A stretch of DNA of 64,000 bases from an uncultured Pelagibacteraceae bacterium. Its GTDB lineage: Bacteria > Pseudomonadota > Alphaproteobacteria > Pelagibacterales > Pelagibacteraceae. The stretch spans positions 1 to 64,000 of the forward strand of contig CACLVZ010000005.1 of assembly GCA_902610515.1 (NCBI GenBank). The letters are read 5' to 3'. The position numbers and the translations under genes are program-made. Shown piece after piece: positions 36,280-43,370 of the stretch. How positions within the stretch are numbered: position 1 is the stretch's first letter; every line of letters begins with the position of its first letter. The notes below the pieces were generated by a model. It searched no databases. It worked only from the letters and a program-made list of their open reading frames with translations, and was not told where the DNA came from.

Positions 36280-37263
36280 ATGAGCCAAAATATTAAAAAA
36301 ATTTTTGAGAAACAAGGTTTCATAAGATTAAAGGGTGTTTTAGATTATAAAGAGGATTTAGAACCAATTTTAAATGATATGGCTTTTATCATGGATAGGC
36401 TCATTCATAGATTTGTTCCTAAAAGTGACAAAGTAAAAGTACTAAATTATGAGTTTAAGAAAAAATACTCATATTTGGTTTCTTTAGATATTCCTGAACT
36501 TGATCAATATTTTAACATAAGACTTCCTGAAAAAAACATAAACGCTAATAGTGATTTTTTTGCAAGTCAATCAATATGGAATTTAATTAAAAATAAAAAG
36601 ATTTTAGATAAGGTTGAAAAAATTCTAGGTCCCGAAATAGCTTCTAATCCTTGTCAAAATTCAAGAATCAAACAACCTGAAAAAGGTGTTGCAAAAAAGA
36701 ATTTAAATGATGGCCTAGTTGGAAGAACTCCTTGGCATCAAGATGCCGGTGTTATGAATAAAAAAGGACAGAAGGGTACTGAATTAATAACGTGTTGGAT
36801 ACCTTTTACTAAAACAAGAATAGAAAATGGTTGTATGCTTGCTGTAAAAGAAAGTCATAAATTTGGACTTGTTAACCACGATTTTGGAAGTAAGGGACAA
36901 GTAGAAGTTAGAGGCAAAGAAATAATTGATAAATTATCAACCGTGCCTCTTGAAGCTGACGTCGGCGATATAATATTATTAAATAGATATCTACTTCATT
37001 GTTCACTACCAAATAAATCAAAAAATTTTAGAATAAGTATGGACTTGAGATATAATAAAGCAGGTCAGCCTTCAGGAAGAGATCCATTACCTAATTTTGT
37101 TGTCAAAAGCAAAAACAAAAATAAAATCAAAGTGCAAAATTACAAACAATGGATTGCTTTATGGGAAAAAGCTAAAGTAAAATGCATTCCAAGAAAATGG
37201 TCTTATAAATATCCTCTTCCTACTTTCAAAGGAACTAAAAGAGATTTAGCAAATATTATTTAA
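36280..37263 (+). CDS. Phytanoyl-CoA dioxygenase (PhyH) family protein
   Basis: Second 2-oxoglutarate/Fe(II) oxygenase of the island, of the PhyH type that hydroxylates small carboxylates or CoA esters. The iron ligands are H153-x-D155 (PWHQDAG) and H240 (LLHCSLPN). R251 (NFRISMDLRY) is expected to bind 2-oxoglutarate. Length 327 residues, within the family range. It follows livG after 38 bp and shares one base with the EamA gene. PhyH members include ectoine hydroxylase and phytanoyl-CoA hydroxylase. Substrate here is unknown but likely the imported molecule or its CoA ester. Confidence 0.85.
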   Translation: MSQNIKKIFEKQGFIRLKGVLDYKEDLEPILNDMAFIMDRLIHRFVPKSDKVKVLNYEFKKKYSYLVSLDIPELDQYFNIRLPEKNINANSDFFASQSIWNLIKNKKILDKVEKILGPEIASNPCQNSRIKQPEKGVAKKNLNDGLVGRTPWHQDAGVMNKKGQKGTELITCWIPFTKTRIENGCMLAVKESHKFGLVNHDFGSKGQVEVRGKEIIDKLSTVPLEADVGDIILLNRYLLHCSLPNKSKNFRISMDLRYNKAGQPSGRDPLPNFVVKSKNKNKIKVQNYKQWIALWEKAKVKCIPRKWSYKYPLPTFKGTKRDLANII

Positions 37264-38189
37264 TGAATTCAAAATTATCGGAGAAGAATTATCTTCCCGA
37301 ATTTTTTCTAGCTTGTCTTGGATATTTTTTATTTGTAACTCAAGACGCAATAGTAAAATATATTGCTGAGGATTACGACATAATACAGATAATTTTCGTT
37401 AACTCCTTGTTTGCTTTTATACCTATTATTTTGTACACCCAAACCCTCGATGGCTGGAAAGAATTAAAGGGTGCTAATTTAAAAATTCATTTTTTTAGAA
37501 CTTTAACGATGGTGTTAGCTGTTTTTTTTGCCTACACAGGATTCTATTTATTACCAATGGTTACTATGTACAGTATTGTATTTTTAATACCATTATTAAT
37601 AACCATCGGATCAGTTTTATTTTTAGGTGAAGTTGTTAGATGGAAAAGATTTACTGCTATAGTAATTGGTTTTATCGGTACACTTATTTCTATTAATCCT
37701 TTTGGAGCCGAAATTAACAGTTACGTTTTTGTAGCTTTGTTGTGCCCAATTTTTGCATCTGCAAGTTATTTAATAGTAAGAAAATATGGTTATGAGGAAA
37801 GCTTGTTCTCATTTTTAATATTCGGAAAGATTTTTATGATATTGTTTTCTGGTATATTTGTATTCTTTGTTTTCAAAGAGATGACTTTTAATGATTTAGT
37901 TTTGAACGCTATTTCTGGAATTTCTAGAGGAACAGCCATGATATTTGTTATCAATGCCGCCAGACACCTGCCTGGAGCGATTTTTGGATCAATTTTATAT
38001 ACTCAAATTTTTGCAGGTGTATTTTTGGGTTACGTTGTTTTTAATGAGATACCTACAATTAATAATTATATAGGAAACTTAATAATAATTGCAGCAGGTG
38101 TATATATCGTTTTGAGAGAAGTAAAATTAAAGAAAAACATTGTTACTTCAACAGCAAGACACCCAACTATTCCTATTAAAAAAGATTAA
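37263..38189 (+). CDS. EamA/DMT-superfamily transporter
   Basis: Ten-helix drug/metabolite transporter family permease (308 residues), with two EamA repeats of about 130 residues. Helices are visible from LACLGYFLFVTQDAIVKYI to the final NLIIIAAGVYIVLR. Members export or import amino acids, nucleotide sugars and other metabolites. Coming after an importer and two oxygenases, an exporter for by-products or a second uptake route are both possible. It converges with the next gene, overlapping it by 4 bp. Confidence 0.83.
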   Translation: MNSKLSEKNYLPEFFLACLGYFLFVTQDAIVKYIAEDYDIIQIIFVNSLFAFIPIILYTQTLDGWKELKGANLKIHFFRTLTMVLAVFFAYTGFYLLPMVTMYSIVFLIPLLITIGSVLFLGEVVRWKRFTAIVIGFIGTLISINPFGAEINSYVFVALLCPIFASASYLIVRKYGYEESLFSFLIFGKIFMILFSGIFVFFVFKEMTFNDLVLNAISGISRGTAMIFVINAARHLPGAIFGSILYTQIFAGVFLGYVVFNEIPTINNYIGNLIIIAAGVYIVLREVKLKKNIVTSTARHPTIPIKKD

Positions 38190-38998
38190 AGTTTCTTTTT
38201 AAAACTTTCTAAAATTTCTTCACTAACATTTACTGAATTTTCAGGCCCAGGAAATTTCCCCTCTAAACTATCTTTGATAAATGCTTTTAAGGCTCTAACT
38301 CTTTCGATTTCAATTTCATCTTTCATCTTTTTTAAATTTGTATAAGCTTTTGCATGTCTAGGGGACTTTTCTTGCTCTCCACAGATATCATTCATGAATA
38401 GATACATAACATCAGCTTTTTTTCCAGATCCTAGAGATACAGTTACAATACTCGTCCTTTTTGATATTTCCCCCATAATATTTTCAGGAATAACTTCACA
38501 TTCGGCTGAAAAGGCCCCAGCATCCTCTAAACGTTTAAATTTTTTAAATAGTTCGTATGCTTCATCAGTAGTTTTACCTACAGCTCTTAAGCCACCAATC
38601 CATGTAGATTTTCTAGGAACCAAACCTAAATGACCCATAACTGGAACATCTTCTTTTGCAAGCATAGAAACAATATCCATACTTCTGGCAGTCATAACCG
38701 CATCAGCACCATTCTCTAAAGCTTTAAAGGCTCCACGTAACACATCCTCGGCTGTAGGATAATTATGTAGTTCGAGTGCTGCCGTATAAAAAAGAGACTT
38801 GGATCCTTCCCGAACCTTCTTAACATTTGAAGCACTTCCTATTATCATGTCAAAACCTGCTTCTTCAGCTGCTTTTGCTTCTAATGAATTATTTGCAGTT
38901 ACTTGTGTAAGAATTTTTTTTCCTTTAGCTTCAATAATATCACCTACAGTGACAGTTCTTTTTGCAGGATTAGCCGCCCAAGTATAAATATTTTTCAT
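38186..38998 (-). CDS. PanB-fold (ketopantoate hydroxymethyltransferase-like) protein with altered metal site
   Basis: The 270-residue TIM-barrel protein aligns with PanB over most of its length: VMGHLGLVPRKS (H123 matching PanB His136), WIGGLRAVGKT, DAGAFSAECEVIP (E168 matching catalytic Glu181). By hand alignment the two Mg2+-binding aspartates of PanB are missing. The VGDS equivalent reads IGSAS and the LADLPF equivalent reads TAALEL. The lysine in VKIEGG is Met. The isocitrate-lyase/PEP-mutase/PanB superfamily is certain enough; true hydroxymethyl transfer is doubtful. It is cotranscribed with the ester hydrolase gene upstream (17-bp gap). Confidence 0.72.
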   Translation of the reverse strand: MKNIYTWAANPAKRTVTVGDIIEAKGKKILTQVTANNSLEAKAAEEAGFDMIIGSASNVKKVREGSKSLFYTAALELHNYPTAEDVLRGAFKALENGADAVMTARSMDIVSMLAKEDVPVMGHLGLVPRKSTWIGGLRAVGKTTDEAYELFKKFKRLEDAGAFSAECEVIPENIMGEISKRTSIVTVSLGSGKKADVMYLFMNDICGEQEKSPRHAKAYTNLKKMKDEIEIERVRALKAFIKDSLEGKFPGPENSVNVSEEILESFKKKL

Positions 38999-39015
38999 AT
39001 TTATATTTAATCAAA

Positions 39016-39978
39016 CTAATTAGTATTTTTCAATTCCTTGTAAATATTGTTTACTCTATGAACTTCTTCGGCGGTATTGAAATAGCATTCATATTCAATT
39101 TCATTAGGGGTTACATCGAAATGATAGTGGCCGGCATCTTGACCACCTTTATAAGAATGAAAATGAGTGTGTTCTCCTGACTCTCTTAAATCTAATTTTC
39201 CTCCAGAGGGATCATTAGTCCATAAAACTGAATAACATTGAAAATGTGGTCCTATAGGTTCGTAAAACTGTAAAAAATCTTTAACACATTTCATTTGTTT
39301 TGGATCATAATATTCGTGTTTTATATCTGCATAGTCTGGTTGGACATGGGATTTAATCTTACCATTTAAGATCCTAAATACACCACCCAGCGCAACACTA
39401 AAGTTTGTTTGTAAATTTTCAATTAGTGCAGTTCTCATAGATTGAGGTAAAGAGCCTTGCTCACCTGACCTTCCTTTAATTTTAATTTTTATAACATCTC
39501 CTTTTTTCCCCTCAGAGTAATAGATATTTCCTAGTCCGCCGTGCTTTCGGTGATTGTAAGAAGTTGATTTACATTTTTTATTTTCATCAATTTGAGCAAT
39601 TATTGATTTTGACTCATTAGTAATTAAATTCTCATTAATGATAAGTTCTCCACAGTGACCCTCTAAGCACGACATAGCTCCTGATCCCGCACCTAAAGCA
39701 TATGATTTTTCTGAGCCTATACTTTTTGCTATTTCTTCATAATCAAATTCAGTACCTATGAACCTTTTATCATGCATGTATGGTTCACCTCCAACATCTA
39801 TAATTCTTTGGTTTCCACTTATACCTTCAGCAGGGCAATCCCACTTTCTTAGATCAGGACATTCAACAATTGAAACATCAACTTCAATATAGTTTTTTGA
39901 TAAACCTTTTTTTAAAGCTTCGCTTACTTGTTTTAAGGAAATTTGATGAAACTTGGCTTTTTCGATTGTTAATTCCAT
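39016..39978 (-). CDS. C11orf54-type (DUF1907) zinc ester hydrolase
   Basis: A 320-residue homologue of the human C11orf54/PTD012 protein, for which ester hydrolase activity and a zinc site have been reported. Similarity to the human sequence as I recall it runs end to end: VSIVECPDLRKW, a RIIDVGGEPY segment, LGAGSGAMSCL, and a C-terminal GEHTHFHS...GHYHFDVTPNEIEYECYF. The zinc ligands would be H270, H272 and H284, with the same 2 and 12-residue spacing as human His264, His266 and His278. No signal peptide is seen, so it is cytoplasmic. Its natural substrate is unknown. Confidence 0.85.
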   Translation of the reverse strand: MELTIEKAKFHQISLKQVSEALKKGLSKNYIEVDVSIVECPDLRKWDCPAEGISGNQRIIDVGGEPYMHDKRFIGTEFDYEEIAKSIGSEKSYALGAGSGAMSCLEGHCGELIINENLITNESKSIIAQIDENKKCKSTSYNHRKHGGLGNIYYSEGKKGDVIKIKIKGRSGEQGSLPQSMRTALIENLQTNFSVALGGVFRILNGKIKSHVQPDYADIKHEYYDPKQMKCVKDFLQFYEPIGPHFQCYSVLWTNDPSGGKLDLRESGEHTHFHSYKGGQDAGHYHFDVTPNEIEYECYFNTAEEVHRVNNIYKELKNTN

Positions 39979-40029
39979 AATCTATTAATATCATTTAAAG
40001 AAGTTTATCAATTAAATATAATTTTTATT

Positions 40030-40808
40030 ATGAACAAGTTGGGCACAGAACTAGCTAATGCATGGATGAAGAAAACTTTAGTTGATCTAAATGGGTTCAG
40101 TGAAAATGAAATTCCAAAAAATCGAGATGAAGCATACAAAGCTCTAAATTTATTTTATGAAGAATTGGATAAAAAAACTGTAGGTTGGAAAATAGGGCAG
40201 TCGCAAAAGAAGTTCAAAAAGAGGAAGGCTTTGATGGGCCTGTTCCAGGAAAAATTTTTAAAGAAACTTTATTACCTTCTAATTGCTCAATAAAATATTC
40301 AGAAATCCCTCACTCCAACTTGGAATGTGAATATGCATTTGAAATTGATCAAGATCTTAAAATTGATGGCGAATTACTTAATAAGATAAATAATTTTAAA
40401 TTATATACAGCTATTGATATTACATCTTCTAGATATTTACAAAGTTCAAAAAATAAATTTGATAAACTAGTTCAAATGTATCTTGGAATTTCTGACCATG
40501 GAAATGGAGGTAAGATTATTATAGGAGAGGAGATAAGGAATTGGCAAACTACAGACATTAATAAAATTAAGATTAAATTAAAAATCAATGACAAAGTTAC
40601 TGAACCCTATTTCACTGGAACAAAGAGAATAGATCCTAGAGACTCATTAAAAGCATTTGTTAATGAGTTTAAAGATAAAAATATAAGCTTTAAAAAGGGA
40701 GATTATCTACTTTGTGGTTCTTTGACTCAACCGTACAAAATTAATATGAAAGATAAAATTATTGTGACTTACGAAAATTTAAGAGATATTAATATTAAGA
40801 TCTTATGA
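40030..40808 (+). pseudogene. Frameshifted 2-keto-4-pentenoate hydratase (MhpD/FAH-like)
   Basis: Two overlapping frames make one gene. The first (40030-40293) encodes the N-terminal 57 residues ending VGWKIG. The second frame continues without gap as AVAKEVQKEEGFDGPVPGKIF to the stop at 40808. The break is at the GGG run at 40195-40197: one extra G would restore a single reading frame of about 259 residues, the normal family length. MhpD-type enzymes hydrate 2-hydroxypenta-2,4-dienoates from ring cleavage. The rest shows no further damage, so this is a recent mutation, a sequencing or assembly error in a homopolymer, or recoding. Confidence 0.8.
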
Positions 40809-41551
40809 AAACAGCATTAATCACAGGGGCTAGCCAAGGCATCGGAGCTGCAATAGCTGATAAGCTTAATGTTAAAAAAATTAAAGTTATTTTAGTTTCA
40901 AGATCAAAAAGTAAATTAAAAACTTTTCAAAAGAATTTAAAATTTCCTAAAAATTCTTTAATCATTTCTAAAGACTTGAGATCATTATCTGCATGTAATT
41001 CAGTTGCTAAAAAAATTAAAAAATTGGATTACCTCATAAATGTAGCAGGGGCAACAAAGGGAGGAAAATTTTTAAATATGAATGACAATATCTGGGAAGA
41101 TGGATTTAATTTAAAATTTAAAGCTGCAGTAAGATTAAGCAGAGCTTTTTGGCCTGCTCTCAAAAGAAGCAAAGGAAAAGTTATTAATATTGGAGGAGGG
41201 GCTGCTAGAAATCCTTCAAATACATTTATGATAGGCGGCGCTGTTAATTCAGCCTTAAATAATTTTTCGAAAGCTTTAGCTATGCAAGGTAAAATTGATA
41301 AAGTTTCTGTATCGATAGTTCATCCAGGTATGACTTTAACAACCAGACTAGAAAAACTCGTACAAACAGACGCAAAAATATTTAAAAGAAGTGTTAAACA
41401 AATCTTAAAACAAAGGTGCAAAATCGAGAAAATAAAAAGACCTACAAAACCCGAAGAAGTCGCAAATTTAGTTTATAAACTAATTAAGGATAAAAATTCA
41501 AATTTTAAAAACCTTTCAATAGATGGCGGAAAAATTAAAAATTTAAGATGA
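40805..41551 (+). CDS. Short-chain dehydrogenase/reductase-like protein with atypical active site
   Basis: The Rossmann nucleotide motif GASQGIG is at residues 8-14 and an NVAGA segment matches the SDR NAG motif, giving an NAD(P)-binding fold of 248 residues. The usual catalytic Ser and Tyr-x-x-x-Lys are not seen. Where INISS...YSASKAAL is expected, the sequence reads INIGGGAA...GGAVNSALNNFSKAL, with Gly and Asn in place of Tyr and Lys. A PGMT segment and the SIDGGK end are typical. It overlaps the frameshifted hydratase and the HDAC-like gene by 4 bp each. Function may be non-redox or use a different catalytic set. Confidence 0.82.
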   Translation: MKTALITGASQGIGAAIADKLNVKKIKVILVSRSKSKLKTFQKNLKFPKNSLIISKDLRSLSACNSVAKKIKKLDYLINVAGATKGGKFLNMNDNIWEDGFNLKFKAAVRLSRAFWPALKRSKGKVINIGGGAARNPSNTFMIGGAVNSALNNFSKALAMQGKIDKVSVSIVHPGMTLTTRLEKLVQTDAKIFKRSVKQILKQRCKIEKIKRPTKPEEVANLVYKLIKDKNSNFKNLSIDGGKIKNLR

Positions 41552-42477
41552 TTGTATACAGTCATCCAGATTGTTTACTAAAATTTAATGGACAAGGTCA
41601 TCCAGAGAGAAAAGAAAGATTAGATAGTATTCTAAAATCTATTAAATCATCCAATTTAAAAGTGGAGTTTAAAGAGGCTCCTAAGGCGGATTTAGAGATA
41701 GTTTCATTAGTGCATCCTAAGAAACATATTGAAGAGATATTTGCTAATATTCCAAAAGAAGGAATTATCGGTGTTGAGAAAGAGCCGTACGCAGATACAA
41801 TGTTATGTCCTAATAGTGAAAATGCAATTTTAAGATCCTGTGGTTCAGGTATTGCTGCTTGTGATGATCTAATTAAAAGCAATGAGCGGGTTTTTTGTTC
41901 AGTCAGACCTCCAGGGCATCATGCAGAAACTGTTCGTGCTAACGGCTTTTGTTTCATAAATAATGTAGCAGTTGCGGCAAGATATTTACAAAAAAAATAT
42001 CATATAGGAAAAGTAGCCATTATTGACTTTGATGTTCACCATGGCAATGGAACCCAAGAAATATTTTATAAAGATAAGTCTGTTGCGTACGGATCTTCTC
42101 ATGAATTTCCATTATTTCCAGGTACTGGAGCTGAAAATGAAACTGGTGTGGGTAATATTTATAACGCCACTTTAAAAGCTGGCACAAAAAGTGAAGAATT
42201 CAATGATATTTTTGAAAAAAAAGTTTTAACTCCTGTAGAAAAGTTTAAGCCAGAAGTTATTTTAATTTCAGCTGGTTTTGATGCCCATAAAAGAGACCCC
42301 CTAGCAAATATAAACTTAGAATCTAGTGATTTTTTTACGATAACAAAAAAAATAATTGAGATTGCTAATATTCATTCAAATGGAAGAGTAATTTCTTTTC
42401 TGGAAGGTGGTTATGATTTACAAGCTTTATCTGAAAGTATAATTGAGCACCTTAAAGGGTTAGAGTCCCATATTTGA
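41548..42477 (+). CDS. HDAC-like (acetoin utilization/acetylpolyamine-type) amidohydrolase
   Basis: Zinc-dependent deacetylase fold, class II HDAC type. RPPGHHAE (H124, H125) supplies the catalytic histidines. Zinc ligands are D162 and H164 (DFDVHHGNGTQ) and D245 (SAGFDAH), and EGGYD closes the active site. Length 309 residues and all key residues intact. Bacterial members deacylate acetylpolyamines, other small amides or, less often, proteins. It is last in a plus-strand group with the hydratase and the SDR. A role in releasing an acyl or amide group from the imported compound is possible but unproven. Confidence 0.9.
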   Translation: MIVYSHPDCLLKFNGQGHPERKERLDSILKSIKSSNLKVEFKEAPKADLEIVSLVHPKKHIEEIFANIPKEGIIGVEKEPYADTMLCPNSENAILRSCGSGIAACDDLIKSNERVFCSVRPPGHHAETVRANGFCFINNVAVAARYLQKKYHIGKVAIIDFDVHHGNGTQEIFYKDKSVAYGSSHEFPLFPGTGAENETGVGNIYNATLKAGTKSEEFNDIFEKKVLTPVEKFKPEVILISAGFDAHKRDPLANINLESSDFFTITKKIIEIANIHSNGRVISFLEGGYDLQALSESIIEHLKGLESHI

Positions 42478-42582
42478 CCAGTTATCTGGATTTTCAAATT
42501 TCTCTATTTCTTTTTTTGTTACAGGCCTAAAAAGGTAATAAATAATATATGCCGTCAAAAAAAATAGAAAAATTGAATTCAT
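42460..42582 (-). CDS. Small single-pass membrane protein (40 aa), hypothetical
   Basis: An open frame in the gap after the HDAC-like gene, overlapping its last 18 bp antisense. It encodes 40 residues. A hydrophobic N-terminal half (2-18, rich in Phe, Ile, Tyr, Leu) is followed by a charged tail RPVTKKEIEKFENPDNW. The clear membrane-helix-plus-tail design in an otherwise gene-less stretch argues for a real gene. No good Shine-Dalgarno is visible and I recognise no family. Conservation in relatives would settle it. Confidence 0.5.
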   Translation of the reverse strand: MNSIFLFFLTAYIIYYLFRPVTKKEIEKFENPDNWSNMGL

Positions 42583-42715
42583 TAATTGATATTATCAAAT
42601 TTTGAGTAAATTTTATCATTAAATCTCAATATTTTCTTATTTTTTTATTCACACAGCACCCAAATCGTTCACATATAAAGGTGATTTAATAGACCAAAAG
42701 TTTAGAATCCGACTC
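42583..42715. other. Non-coding spacer before the Glu-Pro-rich protein gene
   Basis: This 133-bp stretch, plus the small ORF, makes up the longest gap between large genes (238 bp). It is AT-rich to about 42640, then has a slightly GC-richer part (42645-42715) containing CACACAGCACCC and GGTGATTT before the ATG at 42716. Promoter-like AT hexamers are present but none stands out. I see no stable hairpin with a T-run. Confidence 0.4.
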
Positions 42716-43369
42716 ATGGATCCAATTATAGTTATAGCTGCTGGCATAATTCTTGTCGTAACAGGGGCATTAGATCCTCTAATTAAGAATAAAGAAGACG
42801 TAGCCCAAGCTCCTAAAACTGAAATTTCAACGCCCGCTCCTGAGCCTAAAAAGGAACCTGAGCCAGAACCAGAACCAGAGCCAGAGCCGGAACCAGAACC
42901 AGAGCCGGAACCAGAACCAGCTAAAGAACCGGAGCCAGAACCTGAACCTGAGCCGTCTCCTCAAACTGAAGAGCCAAAAGAAGAAGTTAACGCTGAAGCC
43001 AACCAAGAACAAGACGCTAAACCTGAAGAAGAGGAAGTGAAACCAGTTACAGAAGAAACACCAATCGAAGAAGAAAAAGAGGGATTAAGTATTGTAAATA
43101 TCATGTTGTACATACTAGGTGCTATTGCAGTTATTGCTGCTGGTATATATTTCTTTATGAGAAGAGATCCATCTCCACAAAGTGCAGCAGATATTGCAAG
43201 AGCTCAGTCACAGGAACCAACACCTGAACCGCAGCCAGAACCTGAACAGCCAGTTCAAGAGGAAACACCAACAGAAACTACTCAAGAAGAACCTCAATCA
43301 GAAAATACAGACCAATCATCTAACACAGATCAATCATCTAATAATGATGATGAAAATAATAATAAATAA
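42716..43369 (+). CDS. Glu-Pro-repeat membrane protein, hypothetical
   Basis: A 217-residue protein not assigned to a family. It has a hydrophobic N-terminal segment (about 3-20) and then an extended Glu-Pro region: eleven EP pairs at 47-68, AK, and five more pairs at 71-80. An acidic stretch follows, then a second membrane helix (about 126-148) ending in RRD, and a Pro/Gln/Glu-rich, finally Asn/Asp-rich tail. EP repeats form stiff rods, as in TonB, but there is no TonB C-terminal domain. Two helices place the EP segment and the tail on opposite ends of a membrane-spanning scaffold. Acidic, low-complexity composition is unlike any neighbour. Confidence 0.75.
   Translation: MDPIIVIAAGIILVVTGALDPLIKNKEDVAQAPKTEISTPAPEPKKEPEPEPEPEPEPEPEPEPEPEPAKEPEPEPEPEPSPQTEEPKEEVNAEANQEQDAKPEEEEVKPVTEETPIEEEKEGLSIVNIMLYILGAIAVIAAGIYFFMRRDPSPQSAADIARAQSQEPTPEPQPEPEQPVQEETPTETTQEEPQSENTDQSSNTDQSSNNDDENNNK
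42854..42955 (+). repeat. Hexanucleotide tandem repeat encoding Glu-Pro
   Basis: Within the preceding gene, units of GAR-CCN run eleven times from 42854 to 42919 and five times from 42926 to 42955, separated by GCTAAA. Third-base variation (GAA/GAG, CCA/CCG/CCT) shows the array is not a fresh slippage product, yet six-base period copy-number change would keep the frame. Confidence 0.9.
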
Positions 43370-43370
43370 A

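Noticed and set aside
42854-42955. Short direct repeats that might suggest a CRISPR or non-coding satellite.
   Set aside because: The unit is six bases, without spacers and in frame as Glu-Pro codons. No 24-37 bp repeats with spacers were seen anywhere.
42827-43012. A minus-strand Arg/Phe/Trp/Leu-rich frame over the Glu-Pro repeat.
   Set aside because: It is the reverse translation of the GAR-CCN repeat and has an implausible composition.
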